64,000 nucleotides of DNA, from the NCBI RefSeq assembly GCF_900130065.1, contig NZ_FQXV01000004.1, forward strand, positions 1-64,000, written 5' to 3'. Under the pieces are notes generated by a model that ran no database searches, was not told the origin of the DNA, and saw only the letters and a list, made by a program, of their open reading frames with translations. Each line of letters begins with the position of its first letter. Positions within the stretch are counted from its first letter, which is position 1. Below are positions 41,869 through 49,977 of the stretch, piece after piece. The stretch comes from Sporobacter termitidis DSM 10068 (GTDB taxonomy: Bacteria > Bacillota > Clostridia > Oscillospirales > Oscillospiraceae). The position numbers and the translations under genes were made by a program.

Positions 41869-43497
41869 ATGAAGCTTTCATTTTACGGCGCAGACCGGGA
41901 GGTCACAGGCAGCTGCCATGGGGTGGAGGTCCGGGGGAAGAAGATTCTCGTGGACTGCGGCATGCAGCAGGGCAGCGACAACGGCTCCAAACAGGATTTC
42001 CCCTTTGACCCGGCGGCAATCGACTATGTCGTCATGACGCACGCCCACATCGACCATTCGGGCAGGTTGCCGCTGCTCGTCAAGCAGGGCTTTCGGAATA
42101 AGATATATGCCACCGGCGCCACGGTGGAGCTTTTGGAGATCATGCTCCGGGACTCGGCGCACATCCAGGAGTTTGAGGCCGGCTGGAAATCCCGAAAAGG
42201 CAAACGGGCGGGGAATAAGGACACCGAGCCGCTCTACACCATGGAGGACGCCGAGGAGGTTTTTAAATATATCATACCCTGCCAGTACAACGAGGAAATC
42301 ACCATCGACGAGGGCGTTAAAATCCGCTTTGTCGACGCCGGGCATCTGCTGGGCTCAGCTTACGTGGAGATGTGGCTGACAGAGGACAGCGTCACGAAAA
42401 AGGTCGTCTTCTCCGGCGACATCGGCAACGTCGGCCAGCCGATCATCCGGGACCCCCAATACCTGAAGGAGGCGGACGTGGTCCTTATGGAGTCGACGTA
42501 CGGCGACAGGAACCACGAGGTCCCGGCCGACTATACGGTGGACCTGGCCAAGATCATCGACGAAACGCTCGGCCGCGGCGGAAACGTGATCATCCCCTCC
42601 TTCGCCATCGGGCGAACGCAGGAGCTTTTGTACTTTATCCGCGAAATGAAGGAGCGGAGCCTTGTAAAGAGCGCGCCGAACTTCCCGGTCTACGTGGACA
42701 GCCCTCTGGGCAATGCCGCCACGCGCATATATGAAGGCGGGATGGAGGGCTATCTTGATCAGGAGACCATAGACGTGATCAGGTCGGGCAAGAAATTTCT
42801 TGCGTTCGATGATCTGCACATCTCGGAAACCTCCGAGGATTCAAAGGCCATCAACTTCGACACCGTCCCGAAGGTCATCATTTCGTCCAGCGGAATGTGC
42901 GACGCGGGCCGCATCAGGCATCACCTCAAGCACAACCTGTGGCGTCCCGAGTGTACGGTTGTCTTTGTGGGCTTCCAGGCCAAGGGGACGCTCGGCCGGA
43001 TACTCGTCGACAGGGCCGCCTCCAAGGTGATGCTTTTCGGCGAGGAGATCGCCGTTAAGTGCCAGATACTGAGCTTTCGCGGCATGAGCGCCCACGCCGA
43101 CAGGGACGGGCTTTTGAAATGGGTCGGCGCGTTCGATCCGAAGCCGGCGAAGGTCTTTGTCGTCCACGGCGAGGAAGAGGTCTGCGATATCTTTACCGAT
43201 ACGCTCAAATCCCTGGGCTTTGACGCCTACGCGCCAAAATTCACGGCGGTCTACGATCTTATGACTGAAACGCTCATCGCCGAGGGCAGCGCCCCCGAAC
43301 AGCTGGCGGAGGAAAGACGGCGCGGCGACAGGCGGCAGGCCGACGCCGCGAATCGGGAGTCGCCCGTTTATCAGCGTCTCCTCTCGGCCGGCACGCGCCT
43401 GCTCGACGTCATCGCGCACAACTACGGCGGCTCGAATAAGGACCTGGCGGCGTTTACAGACCAGATCATCGCTCTGGCGAAGAAATGGGATAGATAG
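41869..43497 (+). CDS. Metallo-beta-lactamase/beta-CASP exonuclease-like protein
   Basis: 542 aa. MBL core: THAHIDHSGRLPLL (HxHxDH, about 57-70), DAGHLLGSAYVE, VVFSGDIGNVGQP, then MESTYGDRNHE, beta-CASP motif region PSFAIGRTQELLYFI, SSSGMCDAGRIRHHL and the RMMBL C-terminal FRGMSAHADRDGLLKW and VHGEEE. This is the CPSF-like RNA-processing family (two-zinc ribonucleases, cytosolic), close to archaeal/bacterial aCPSF-type enzymes rather than RNase J because the catalytic block is shorter. A Arg-rich extension lies near residues 475-490. Confidence 0.9.
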   Translation: MKLSFYGADREVTGSCHGVEVRGKKILVDCGMQQGSDNGSKQDFPFDPAAIDYVVMTHAHIDHSGRLPLLVKQGFRNKIYATGATVELLEIMLRDSAHIQEFEAGWKSRKGKRAGNKDTEPLYTMEDAEEVFKYIIPCQYNEEITIDEGVKIRFVDAGHLLGSAYVEMWLTEDSVTKKVVFSGDIGNVGQPIIRDPQYLKEADVVLMESTYGDRNHEVPADYTVDLAKIIDETLGRGGNVIIPSFAIGRTQELLYFIREMKERSLVKSAPNFPVYVDSPLGNAATRIYEGGMEGYLDQETIDVIRSGKKFLAFDDLHISETSEDSKAINFDTVPKVIISSSGMCDAGRIRHHLKHNLWRPECTVVFVGFQAKGTLGRILVDRAASKVMLFGEEIAVKCQILSFRGMSAHADRDGLLKWVGAFDPKPAKVFVVHGEEEVCDIFTDTLKSLGFDAYAPKFTAVYDLMTETLIAEGSAPEQLAEERRRGDRRQADAANRESPVYQRLLSAGTRLLDVIAHNYGGSNKDLAAFTDQIIALAKKWDR

Positions 43498-43574
43498 CCG
43501 CGCACAAAGACCGCCGTATCACAACAGGATATGGCGATTTTTGTAAAAATTGGTTTTATTTTGCCGCGGTACAG

Positions 43575-43602
43575 TTGACGTATGCGGAAAAAGGTGTATG
43601 AT
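43575..43602 (+). promoter_or_regulatory. Promoter of SLH-GH18 gene
   Basis: TTGACG (43575-43580), 16-nt spacer, TATGAT (43597-43602). The expected start near 43609 gives a leader of about 168 nt. Confidence 0.55.
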
Positions 43603-43605
43603 TTG

Positions 43606-43697
43606 GTAGAAGAGGTGCTATGAACCGGCGGATACAGAAAATGCCTCGGCAGGCGCTCGCCTCATCGGGCCGGGTGCCGCCGCGCCTCTTTTCTACC
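43606..43697 (+). other. Leader hairpin enclosing a possible 33-codon ORF
   Basis: GGTAGAAGAGG (43605-43615) can pair with CCTCTTTTCTACC (about 43685-43697) with a two-base bulge. The stem would close a loop containing ATG 43620 and a possible 33-codon ORF (stop 43719-43721) preceded by AGAGGTG. The ORF has no recognisable product. Known riboswitch classes were not recognised. Either a regulatory leader or a coincidence of repeats. Confidence 0.35.
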
Positions 43698-43776
43698 GCC
43701 GCGAGCCTCTCCGACGGATAACGGAAGATGTACGGTGCTGCCGCTCTGGCGGCTGCCAATGAAATTGGAGTGTCAT

Positions 43777-45474
43777 ATGAAAAGAAGAATCATCAGTGTT
43801 ATATTGGTTTTTGTTTTTACCTTCTGTCTTGTGCCCAAGGCGTATGCCGCCGGATTTCCCGATGTGCCGGCGGACAGCTGGGCCGGGGCCGATATCTCAA
43901 AGGCGGTCGAGCTGGGGGTCATGACCGGTTACGACAGCGGCCTTTTCGGCTACGGGGACAAGGTGACGCGGGCGCAGTTTACGGTCATGCTCACGCGGCT
44001 GTTCCACTGGGACCTTGTCAGCCCCGACAAGCCGACCTTTACGGACAATGCCGATACGACGGCCTGGTATTACAGTAATATCGAAACGGCCGTCAAAAAC
44101 GGGGCCGTCGCGGCCGACAGCGCGGCCTTCCGGCCGAACGACAACATCACGCGGGAGGAAATGGCCATCATGCTCGTCCGCGGGCTGGGCTATACGACGC
44201 TGGCCGGTTCCCTGAAAAATATCAGTCTGCCGTTTACCGACGTCACAAATAATAAAACGTTCATCGCGATGGCGTATGAGTTCGGCATCATCAACGGCAC
44301 GACCACCACGACCTTTACCCCGTCCGGCAGCGCGTCCCGCGAGGAAGCCGCCGCCATGATGGTCCGGCTCAACGACAGGTTTTATTCCAAGCTGGACTGG
44401 ACGCACGCTTTTTACGCGATCTCTTCTTATGCCCAGAGAGACCTGATCCCGGATCTCAGCGCCGTCTCCTTCGGCTGGAGCCGGATGGAGGTAGACGCGA
44501 ATGGCGCGGCGGTGCTCAACACGACGTCGGCCGGCGGGAACTCCTACAGCATCCCGCAGGGATATCAGGAGGTCGTCCAGCTCGCGCAGGGGAACGGGGT
44601 CAAGGATAACCTGGACGTTTACATGACCGCGGCGCAGAAGGTGACGCTGCCGGACGGCACGGCCACGGACGCGTGCACCGCGGTTCTGACAGACCCGGCG
44701 CGGCGCGCGCAGGCAATCGCCCAGATCGTCGCCGAGCTCCGGCGGGAGAACAATTATGCCGGCGTGACGATCGATTTTGAGGAAATGCGCGGCGACGCGC
44801 TGAAAACCGGCCTGAACCAGTTCCTGCAGGAGCTGAAGGCGCAGACGGACAGCCTGGGGGCGTCCATTTACGTCTGCGTCCAGCCGGTGATGTCGGACGG
44901 CCAGTATTATAACGCCTATGATTATAAAACGATCGGGACATACGCCGACAAGGTCATCCTGATGGCCCACGACTACGCGGCCAATTCCCTCACCGCGGCG
45001 GAGATGGGTGCGGCCTTTACCACCACGCCGGTGTCGCCCATCTATGAGGTTTACACGGCGCTCCAGGCGATCACCGACAGCGCCACCGGCGTCGCCGACA
45101 AAAGCAAGATCGCGCTGGCCGTGAGCTTTAACAGCGTACAATGGAAGCTCACCGACGGCAAGATCATCAATCAGACCGCGTACAAGCCGGACCCGGCGGC
45201 CATTTACAGCAGGATGCTGGACCCGACGGCATTACTGAACTATTCCGATAAATACCAAAACCCGTACATTACATATCATAACGCCACAGACAACACGGAC
45301 AACATCACCTGGTACGAGGACACGCGCAGCGTCGACGCCAAGATGGCGCTGGCAAAGATGTTCGGCGTGACCGGCGTATCCATCTGGCGGCTCGGCATCG
45401 TCCCGGCTTATGCCGACACCGCAGACCGTCAAATCTACTTTGATATCCCGTCGTGGCTGGCGGCGCAGAAGTAG
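43777..45474 (+). CDS. SLH-domain protein with glycoside hydrolase 18 domain
   Basis: 565 aa from ATG 43777 (GGAG upstream). Signal peptide ending at AYAAG (about 1-23), three SLH repeats (about 25-205; FPDVPADSWAGADISKAVELGVM..., FTDNADTTAWYYSNIETAV, and FTDVTNNKTFIAMAYEFGII), then a GH18 barrel (about 210-560) with the signature NYAGVTIDFEEMRGD; the acid Glu sits in DFEEM, the abbreviated DxxDxDxE seen in SleL/YaaH and related cell-wall or spore-cortex glucosaminidases. Anchored at the surface, it probably cleaves peptidoglycan or chitin-like glycans. Confidence 0.88.
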   Translation: MKRRIISVILVFVFTFCLVPKAYAAGFPDVPADSWAGADISKAVELGVMTGYDSGLFGYGDKVTRAQFTVMLTRLFHWDLVSPDKPTFTDNADTTAWYYSNIETAVKNGAVAADSAAFRPNDNITREEMAIMLVRGLGYTTLAGSLKNISLPFTDVTNNKTFIAMAYEFGIINGTTTTTFTPSGSASREEAAAMMVRLNDRFYSKLDWTHAFYAISSYAQRDLIPDLSAVSFGWSRMEVDANGAAVLNTTSAGGNSYSIPQGYQEVVQLAQGNGVKDNLDVYMTAAQKVTLPDGTATDACTAVLTDPARRAQAIAQIVAELRRENNYAGVTIDFEEMRGDALKTGLNQFLQELKAQTDSLGASIYVCVQPVMSDGQYYNAYDYKTIGTYADKVILMAHDYAANSLTAAEMGAAFTTTPVSPIYEVYTALQAITDSATGVADKSKIALAVSFNSVQWKLTDGKIINQTAYKPDPAAIYSRMLDPTALLNYSDKYQNPYITYHNATDNTDNITWYEDTRSVDAKMALAKMFGVTGVSIWRLGIVPAYADTADRQIYFDIPSWLAAQK

Positions 45475-45486
45475 CGACATAAAACA

Positions 45487-45522
45487 AAGGGCTGACTTCC
45501 GGAACTTCGGAAGTCAGCCCTT
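45487..45522. terminator. Bidirectional terminator
   Basis: AAGGGCTGACTTCCG pairs perfectly with CGGAAGTCAGCCCTT (6-nt loop); ends the GH18 gene and the convergent SRAP operon. Confidence 0.8.
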
Positions 45523-45531
45523 ATAATTTGT

Positions 45532-46107
45532 TCAGACGGTTTCCCTGTACGCGATGCTTTCATCCGACGCCGACAGCAGCTCGCGTGCGCCGATGGGGGA
45601 GGCCAGCCATCTGTTCCGCAGGCTTTCCGGGACGATGACCGGCATGCGGTCGTGAATAAAGGCGATGCCGGGCGCGGCTGACCGGGTGAGGATGACGAAG
45701 TGGGGCAGGGGATCGCCCGGCTCAGATCTGTAGAGGCCGGCCATATACATCGGCGTGCCCGTCCCGATGGCGTACTTCTGTTTTTTCGTCCCGTCCTTCC
45801 GCCACTCAAAATAATGCCCGGCCGGGACGAGACAGCGGCACTGCGCATACGATTTTCTGAACATCGGCTTTTCCGCCGCGGTCTCGAGCCGTGCGTTAAT
45901 GACCTGCCCCTTGCCGTCGTACCCCGAAAAGCCCCATCGCATGAGAACAGGGCCATCCTTTGTGACAATGGGGACGATATCCGTCGGGCAGATGTCGCCG
46001 CTTTTTATGTCCTTGAGGCGCGGTGAAGCGCCGCTGCAGCTTTCGGCCTGTTTCAGCAGGCTGCCAAAATCGTCGCGCGCAAGGATAAAATTGTACCGCC
46101 CACACAT
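45532..46107 (-). CDS. SOS response-associated peptidase (SRAP, YedK/HMCES family)
   Basis: 191 aa. Starts MCGRYNF, so Cys2 becomes the N-terminal nucleophile after Met removal. Conserved SRAP residues: RWGFSGYDGKGQVINARLET with the Asn-Ala-Arg, RCLVPAGHYFEWRKDG with the catalytic Glu, FIHDRMPVIVP with His. SRAP proteins form a covalent DNA-protein link with abasic sites in single-stranded DNA and shield them. Last gene of a minus-strand group with a PH-domain gene (16-bp gap), ImmA/IrrE, HAD and XRE. AAAGGAG lies before ATG 46107. Confidence 0.93.
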   Translation of the reverse strand: MCGRYNFILARDDFGSLLKQAESCSGASPRLKDIKSGDICPTDIVPIVTKDGPVLMRWGFSGYDGKGQVINARLETAAEKPMFRKSYAQCRCLVPAGHYFEWRKDGTKKQKYAIGTGTPMYMAGLYRSEPGDPLPHFVILTRSAAPGIAFIHDRMPVIVPESLRNRWLASPIGARELLSASDESIAYRETV

Positions 46108-46123
46108 GACAGACGCTCCTTTC

Positions 46124-46561
46124 TCAGCTGGCTTTGTCCAGACAGTGGCAGCGCTGCCGCAGGTATCCGAGAAAAATCTCCCGGTTTTCCGGAGAGATCA
46201 TTATCGTGCCATTGACGAAGCCCTTCCCGTACTGCCGGATCTCAATGCGCTTGGACGACAGCGCCATGGAAGAGAGCATGTTTTCGCTGTACCCGAGATA
46301 TTTGATCTGGTCGTACCCAATCTTTTCCACGAACGGGCCGCTCCGGCAGTACAGATAATCATCGCGCAGCTCGTAGAACGTGCCGTACAGGAGCCACAGC
46401 AGAAAAGCTGAGGCAGCCAGAACGGCGCCGCAGCCGATCACGATCTGATACGGCGCGAACGATATCGCCGTCGTAAAAAGCACGGCGGCGGCGAACAGAA
46501 AAACAATAACGCCGAATACAACAGCCCGGAACCGACGGTCGACGGCCGATTTTGCGCGCAT
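46124..46561 (-). CDS. Membrane protein with bacterial PH-like domain
   Basis: 145 aa from ATG 46561 (AGGTGA five nt upstream). Two adjacent membrane helices (about 13-33 and 40-60) are followed by a cytosolic beta-rich domain, FYELRDDYLYCRSGPFVEKIGYDQI and SSKRIEIRQYG, typical of bPH/YdbS-like domains. Such proteins are common in Firmicutes with no defined role, some act in toxin immunity. It sits in the damage-linked gene group between ImmA/IrrE and SRAP. Confidence 0.75.
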   Translation of the reverse strand: MRAKSAVDRRFRAVVFGVIVFLFAAAVLFTTAISFAPYQIVIGCGAVLAASAFLLWLLYGTFYELRDDYLYCRSGPFVEKIGYDQIKYLGYSENMLSSMALSSKRIEIRQYGKGFVNGTIMISPENREIFLGYLRQRCHCLDKAS

Positions 46562-46626
46562 GGAGATCACCTCGGGATTCTATTTACAGTATCACTCTGC
46601 TATCGTCACCAATCGCGTGGGATTTG

Positions 46627-47157
46627 TCAATGGATTTTTTTCAGGAAATCACCCCGGGACAGGATCGGCGGGTCGATGACCTTGTAGCCCTTGCGTTTCA
46701 AAACCCGGAACTTGAAGTCCAGGAGTTCCGGTGGCACGCCCAGCGCGGCGGCCGCGCCGAAAAAGGAGATGTCGTCGTTTAACAGGCCGAGGACCCTGTC
46801 GTCCTCCATCAAAAAATCGGCGGCAAAGATGTTGGCCTCATACTCATAGACAGACGTCTCGTCAAACAGGCTGAAATCATGGAAAGCCCGGACGCCGGCC
46901 GCCTTGCGGTGCAGTACGGCGTGGCCCAGCTCATGGCACAGGATGATGCGCCGCAGCTCCTCCGGCAGGCTGCTGTTCACCGTGATGACCTGCGCCCGCG
47001 ACTGACAGAGATAAAAGCCCTTGCAGGCGTTTGCCTGGTCGCCCATAGGCTCGGAAAGCAGCAGGATGCCCATCGCCTCGGCCAGACGCTCCGGGTCCGC
47101 CTCGTCGTATTTCCGCCGGATGCGCTGCACCTCGCCGCTGATTGTGTCGATGGTCAT
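46627..47157 (-). CDS. ImmA/IrrE family metallopeptidase
   Basis: 176 aa, a bare ImmA/IrrE (COG2856) protease domain. Zinc motif HELGH in ILCHELGHAVLHRKA (about 81-95) and the downstream Glu in YEYEANIFAADFLM (about 112-125) as third ligand. Members cleave XRE-type repressors: ImmA acts on ImmR in ICEBs1, IrrE (PprI) on DdrO in Deinococcus. No N-terminal HTH. A conserved C-terminal tail (FKVLKRKGYKVIDPP-like, FRVLKRKGYKV) is present. An XRE repressor gene lies two genes upstream on the same strand. AGGTGAAAG precedes ATG 47157. Confidence 0.93.
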   Translation of the reverse strand: MTIDTISGEVQRIRRKYDEADPERLAEAMGILLLSEPMGDQANACKGFYLCQSRAQVITVNSSLPEELRRIILCHELGHAVLHRKAAGVRAFHDFSLFDETSVYEYEANIFAADFLMEDDRVLGLLNDDISFFGAAAALGVPPELLDFKFRVLKRKGYKVIDPPILSRGDFLKKIH

Positions 47158-47332
47158 TCTGCTTTCACCTGCCTTATTTGGAATATTATCAATAGCGGCA
47201 CCGCCGCGCGGTACAAGGGGCCCTCATCAGTCAGCTTCGCCGCCAGCTTCCCCGCCAGCTTCCCCCAGGGGAAGCTGGCGGGGTACTGTGCGGTGGGGGG
47301 TGAAGCCCTGTCAAAGGGACAAGCTCCAGTCC

Positions 47333-47638
47333 CTATACCTCCAGCGACAGATTCCGGTCGTCGATATAGAAATCCGCGCTGACCTTCCGGCTGTTGTTGT
47401 TGAAGGAGGCGATGTTTTCGGCAAGGTTGTCGTTGACGGCGTCGAACTCGAGCCCGTGGCGCATGCACCAGCGGATGGCGCTTTCCAGCGCCCATCCGCT
47501 CCGGCACGTCCAGAGAATGATCTTATCGCCGTCCCGCCGGCGCCCTTTGACAAAATTGATGATTTCGTGACGCGGAGCGCCGATCTCGGGAAACGCGTTA
47601 ACGCACAGCGTCCCGTCAAAATCAACGGCATAGACCAT
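47333..47638 (-). CDS. Small HAD-like hydrolase
   Basis: 101 aa. Motif I DFDGTL at residues 6-11 (AVDFDGTLCVNAFP), motif II IILWTCRSG (about 40-48) and a C-terminal ADFYIDDRNLSLEV that supplies the acidic motif IV. Such minimal HAD proteins often occur in phages and near repressors; the substrate is unknown. It begins 3 bp after the stop of the XRE regulator, so the two are almost certainly co-transcribed. Its ribosome site is weak, suggesting translational coupling. Confidence 0.85.
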   Translation of the reverse strand: MVYAVDFDGTLCVNAFPEIGAPRHEIINFVKGRRRDGDKIILWTCRSGWALESAIRWCMRHGLEFDAVNDNLAENIASFNNNSRKVSADFYIDDRNLSLEV

Positions 47639-47640
47639 GA

Positions 47641-48066
47641 TTATTTCCGCCCGTATGTCTTCCGCGCTTCTTCCTTGGCAGCCCAGTACGCCTTGGTCAC
47701 GGCTTCAAAGAAAGAGTCCTTGGCTTCCTGGTCCAGATGGCCGCCGGCAAAAAGCGCCGCGTTCCGCTCCAGGAGAAATTCCATCTCGTGGGCGGCACGG
47801 CTGCCGAACCGGCCGCGGGTTTCTTCAATATACTCAGATTTTTCCAGACCATACGTGGGGTCGTCAATATCGTCCCGGTCGAGATAGTCCACCGATACGC
47901 GGAGCGCTTCGGCCAGCTTTACCTTCACATTGTGCCGCGGGCGGACGCCCTCCGTTTCATAGGCGAGGACGGCCCGCTTGCTGACCCCAATGAGATTTCC
48001 GAGCTCCTCCTGCGTCAGCTTGCACAAAATCCGCGCCTCGCGTATCTTGTCTGAAAATGTTTTCAT
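47641..48066 (-). CDS. XRE-family repressor paired with ImmA/IrrE
   Basis: 141 aa from ATG 48066, with GAGAGG about 10 nt upstream; the frame could extend to TTG 48075. N-terminal HTH_3 (about 3-60; IREARILCKLTQEELGNLIGVSKRAVLAYETEG), followed by a helical C-terminal part (about 75-140; EMEFLLERNAALFAGGHLDQEAKDSFFEAV) with no known enzyme motif. Size and layout fit the DdrO/ImmR class cleaved by IrrE/ImmA proteases. It is divergent from the dinB pair and flanked by operator repeats, so probably represses both directions. Cleavage by the neighbouring protease is inference. Confidence 0.85.
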   Translation of the reverse strand: MKTFSDKIREARILCKLTQEELGNLIGVSKRAVLAYETEGVRPRHNVKVKLAEALRVSVDYLDRDDIDDPTYGLEKSEYIEETRGRFGSRAAHEMEFLLERNAALFAGGHLDQEAKDSFFEAVTKAYWAAKEEARKTYGRK

Positions 48067-48106
48067 CCGTATCAATCCTCTCAGGAAATTTGCCCGCCTA
48101 CATCAA

Positions 48107-48183
48107 CAACTTCGTATACTTCGCTTTTTGTATTGACAACACGCCGCCGGGGCATTATATTAAAAGTGAAGTTGACGAAGTTT
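48107..48183. promoter_or_regulatory. Divergent regulatory region with two 18-bp operator copies
   Basis: Copy 1 on the minus strand (plus 48107-48124), GCGAAGTATACGAAGTTG, and copy 2 on the plus strand (48166-48183), GTGAAGTTGACGAAGTTT, match at 14 of 18 positions. Each holds GAAGT twice at a 9-bp period. Copy 2 lies at the predicted start point of the dinB promoter, copy 1 between the opposing promoter and the XRE gene. A further AGAACTTC half (about 48202) is present. This is a strong sign of an autoregulated divergent control region. Confidence 0.65.
48133..48161 (+). promoter_or_regulatory. Promoter of the small protein-dinB operon
   Basis: TTGACA (48133-48138), 17-nt spacer, TATATT (48156-48161), a near-perfect sigma-A promoter whose start point (about 48168) falls in operator copy 2. 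Such strength with an overlapping operator fits a repressed inducible promoter. Confidence 0.75.
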
Positions 48184-48244
48184 AAATTCATTATAAATGT
48201 CAGAACTTCATCTGTCAAGCAGAACTTTTTCGGAGGTGCCGTTT

Positions 48245-48532
48245 GTGGGAGGCTATAAAACATTGGACATTCTCGACATCCCTGTACAGATGATCTCCTT
48301 GTGCAATGCCGACGGGACGATCAGTCCCATTCGTTTTCGGTTTGAGGACGGTGAGGATTTTATTCACACCGTCAGCATCACGAAAATCGTGTCTTCCAAG
48401 GAGGTTCAATATGTGGGCATAGAGGCTTTTATCTATGTCTGCCGCGCCGTCCTTCATGGAGAAGAGAAGCAGTTCGAGCTGAAATATACGGTGAGGTCCC
48501 ATAAATGGGTGCTCTTTCGCATCATTTACTGA
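48245..48532 (+). CDS. Hypothetical protein paired with dinB
   Basis: 95 aa from GTG 48245, with GGAGG 8 nt upstream; an ATG at 48197 is in frame but without a site. Beta-rich sequence with IPVQMISLCNADGTISPIRF, EFDGEDFIH-like (RFEDGEDFIHTVSI) and RAVLHGEEKQFELKY, KWVLFRI. No known domain recognised. It lies 3 bp before the dinB frame, so the two are co-translated; a small partner or regulator of the polymerase is plausible but unproven. Confidence 0.75.
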   Translation: MGGYKTLDILDIPVQMISLCNADGTISPIRFRFEDGEDFIHTVSITKIVSSKEVQYVGIEAFIYVCRAVLHGEEKQFELKYTVRSHKWVLFRIIY

Positions 48533-48535
48533 GAT

Positions 48536-49798
48536 ATGGTTATGAACAAAAAAATTATTTATCATGTAGACGTCAACAGCGCCTTTCTGTCCTGGACCGC
48601 GGCGTATCAGGTGGGCGTGCTGGGAAAGCGCGTGGATTTGCGGAATGTACCCGCCGTTATCGCCGGCGACAAGGAAGCCCGGCGGTCGATCGTCCTTGCC
48701 AAAAGCATCCCGGCAAAGGCCTATGGCATCAGGACCGGCGAGCCGCTTTTCGAGGCAAAGGGCAAGTGCCCGCACCTGATCGTGGAGCGGCCCGATTACG
48801 ACCTGTATGTGGAGGCGTCCAGAAGGCTGATAGCGCTTCTCCGCGAGTTCACTCCTATTGTCGAGCAATACTCCATAGACGAGGCCTACGCCGACGTCAC
48901 CGGTATGGATGAAGCCTGCGCCGCGCCGGTCGCGGCGGCTGAAAAATTGAAGGAGCGCATTAAGACGGAGCTCGGATTCACTGTCAATATCGGCATATCC
49001 TCCAACAAGCTGCTTTCCAAGATGGCCGGCGATTTTCTAAAACCCGACAAAGTCCATACGCTTTTCCCCCGCGAGATCGAGGAGAAGATGTGGCCTCTGC
49101 CGGTTCGGGACCTGTTTCTCGTGGGGCCCGCCACGGAACGGAAGCTGCGGGCGTTCGGGATAAACACCATCGGGGAGCTTGCCAAGGCGGACCTGCCGTT
49201 TCTCAAGGCGCACCTGAAAAAACAGGGGGAGGTCATCTGGAATTACGCCAACGGTAGAGGATATGACGACGTGACCGACGAGGCGGCGCTGAACAAGGGC
49301 TACGGCAACTCCGCCACCACGCCGTTCGACGTGACCGACAGGGCCACGGCCCACAGGGTGCTGCTGTCGCTGTGCGAAACGGTCGGGATGCGCATGCGCA
49401 GGGACGGCCAGACGGGCGCGGTCATGACCGTCAGCATACGGAGCAATCAATTTGCCGACAAGTCCCGCCAGGCGCAGATGATGTCCCACACAAATGTCAC
49501 CGGGGAGCTGTACCATTACGCCTGCCGTGTGTTTGACGATTTATGGGATAGAAAAACACCCCTTCGTCAGCTTGGGGTCCATGTCGCCAGGGTAGACAGG
49601 GACGGCTGCCGCCAATTTAACATCTGGGACGGACAGAAGTACGCGCGGCTCGAAAAGCTGGACGCGGCGGTTGACGCCATCCGCGAAAAATTCGGCGAGG
49701 AGTCCATCTGCCGGGCCTGTTTTATCGGCGATGTGTTTTCGCCGATGGGCGGTGGCTTGAGCAAAAGCCGCCGCACCGGCGTTACAAAACCGGTGTAA
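48536..49798 (+). CDS. dinB: Y-family DNA polymerase IV, DinB type
   Basis: 420 aa, ATG 48536 (or 48542). Palm with HVDVNSAFLSW (first metal Asp, steric-gate region) and QYSIDEAYADVTGM (DE metal pair, about 104-118), the DKEARRSIVLAKS finger, HhH region LFLVGPATERKLRAFGI, and a little-finger domain. The C-terminus SPMGGGLSKSRRTGVTKPV lacks an obvious QxSLF-type clamp motif. Performs translesion synthesis. The strong promoter with an overlapping operator suggests damage-inducible rather than constitutive expression. Confidence 0.95.
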   Translation: MVMNKKIIYHVDVNSAFLSWTAAYQVGVLGKRVDLRNVPAVIAGDKEARRSIVLAKSIPAKAYGIRTGEPLFEAKGKCPHLIVERPDYDLYVEASRRLIALLREFTPIVEQYSIDEAYADVTGMDEACAAPVAAAEKLKERIKTELGFTVNIGISSNKLLSKMAGDFLKPDKVHTLFPREIEEKMWPLPVRDLFLVGPATERKLRAFGINTIGELAKADLPFLKAHLKKQGEVIWNYANGRGYDDVTDEAALNKGYGNSATTPFDVTDRATAHRVLLSLCETVGMRMRRDGQTGAVMTVSIRSNQFADKSRQAQMMSHTNVTGELYHYACRVFDDLWDRKTPLRQLGVHVARVDRDGCRQFNIWDGQKYARLEKLDAAVDAIREKFGEESICRACFIGDVFSPMGGGLSKSRRTGVTKPV

Positions 49799-49916
49799 TG
49801 ATGCGCCGGGCCAATGTGACCGGCCGTAGGGGCAGACCTCGTGTCTGCCCTCTAAAGGTGTGCAATGCCTTATTGGCATAGGGTATTGACCTATATAAAA
49901 AGTCACTTGAGTACTA

Positions 49917-49945
49917 TTGACAGTCATGTGAACTCATGATATAGT
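49917..49945 (+). promoter_or_regulatory. Promoter of DUF1836 operon
   Basis: TTGACA (49917-49922), 17-nt spacer, TATAGT (49940-49945). The spacer and flank hold AGTCAYKTGA words (49901 and 49923), a possible operator for autoregulation. Confidence 0.6.
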
Positions 49946-49977
49946 GTGAAATATAGATAAGAGAGATTTGGAGACTT

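Noticed and set aside
43606-43700. Lysine-type or other riboswitch in the GH18 leader
   Set aside because: AGAGGTGC resembles part of the lysine aptamer, but the remaining conserved loops are absent and the stem is too short.
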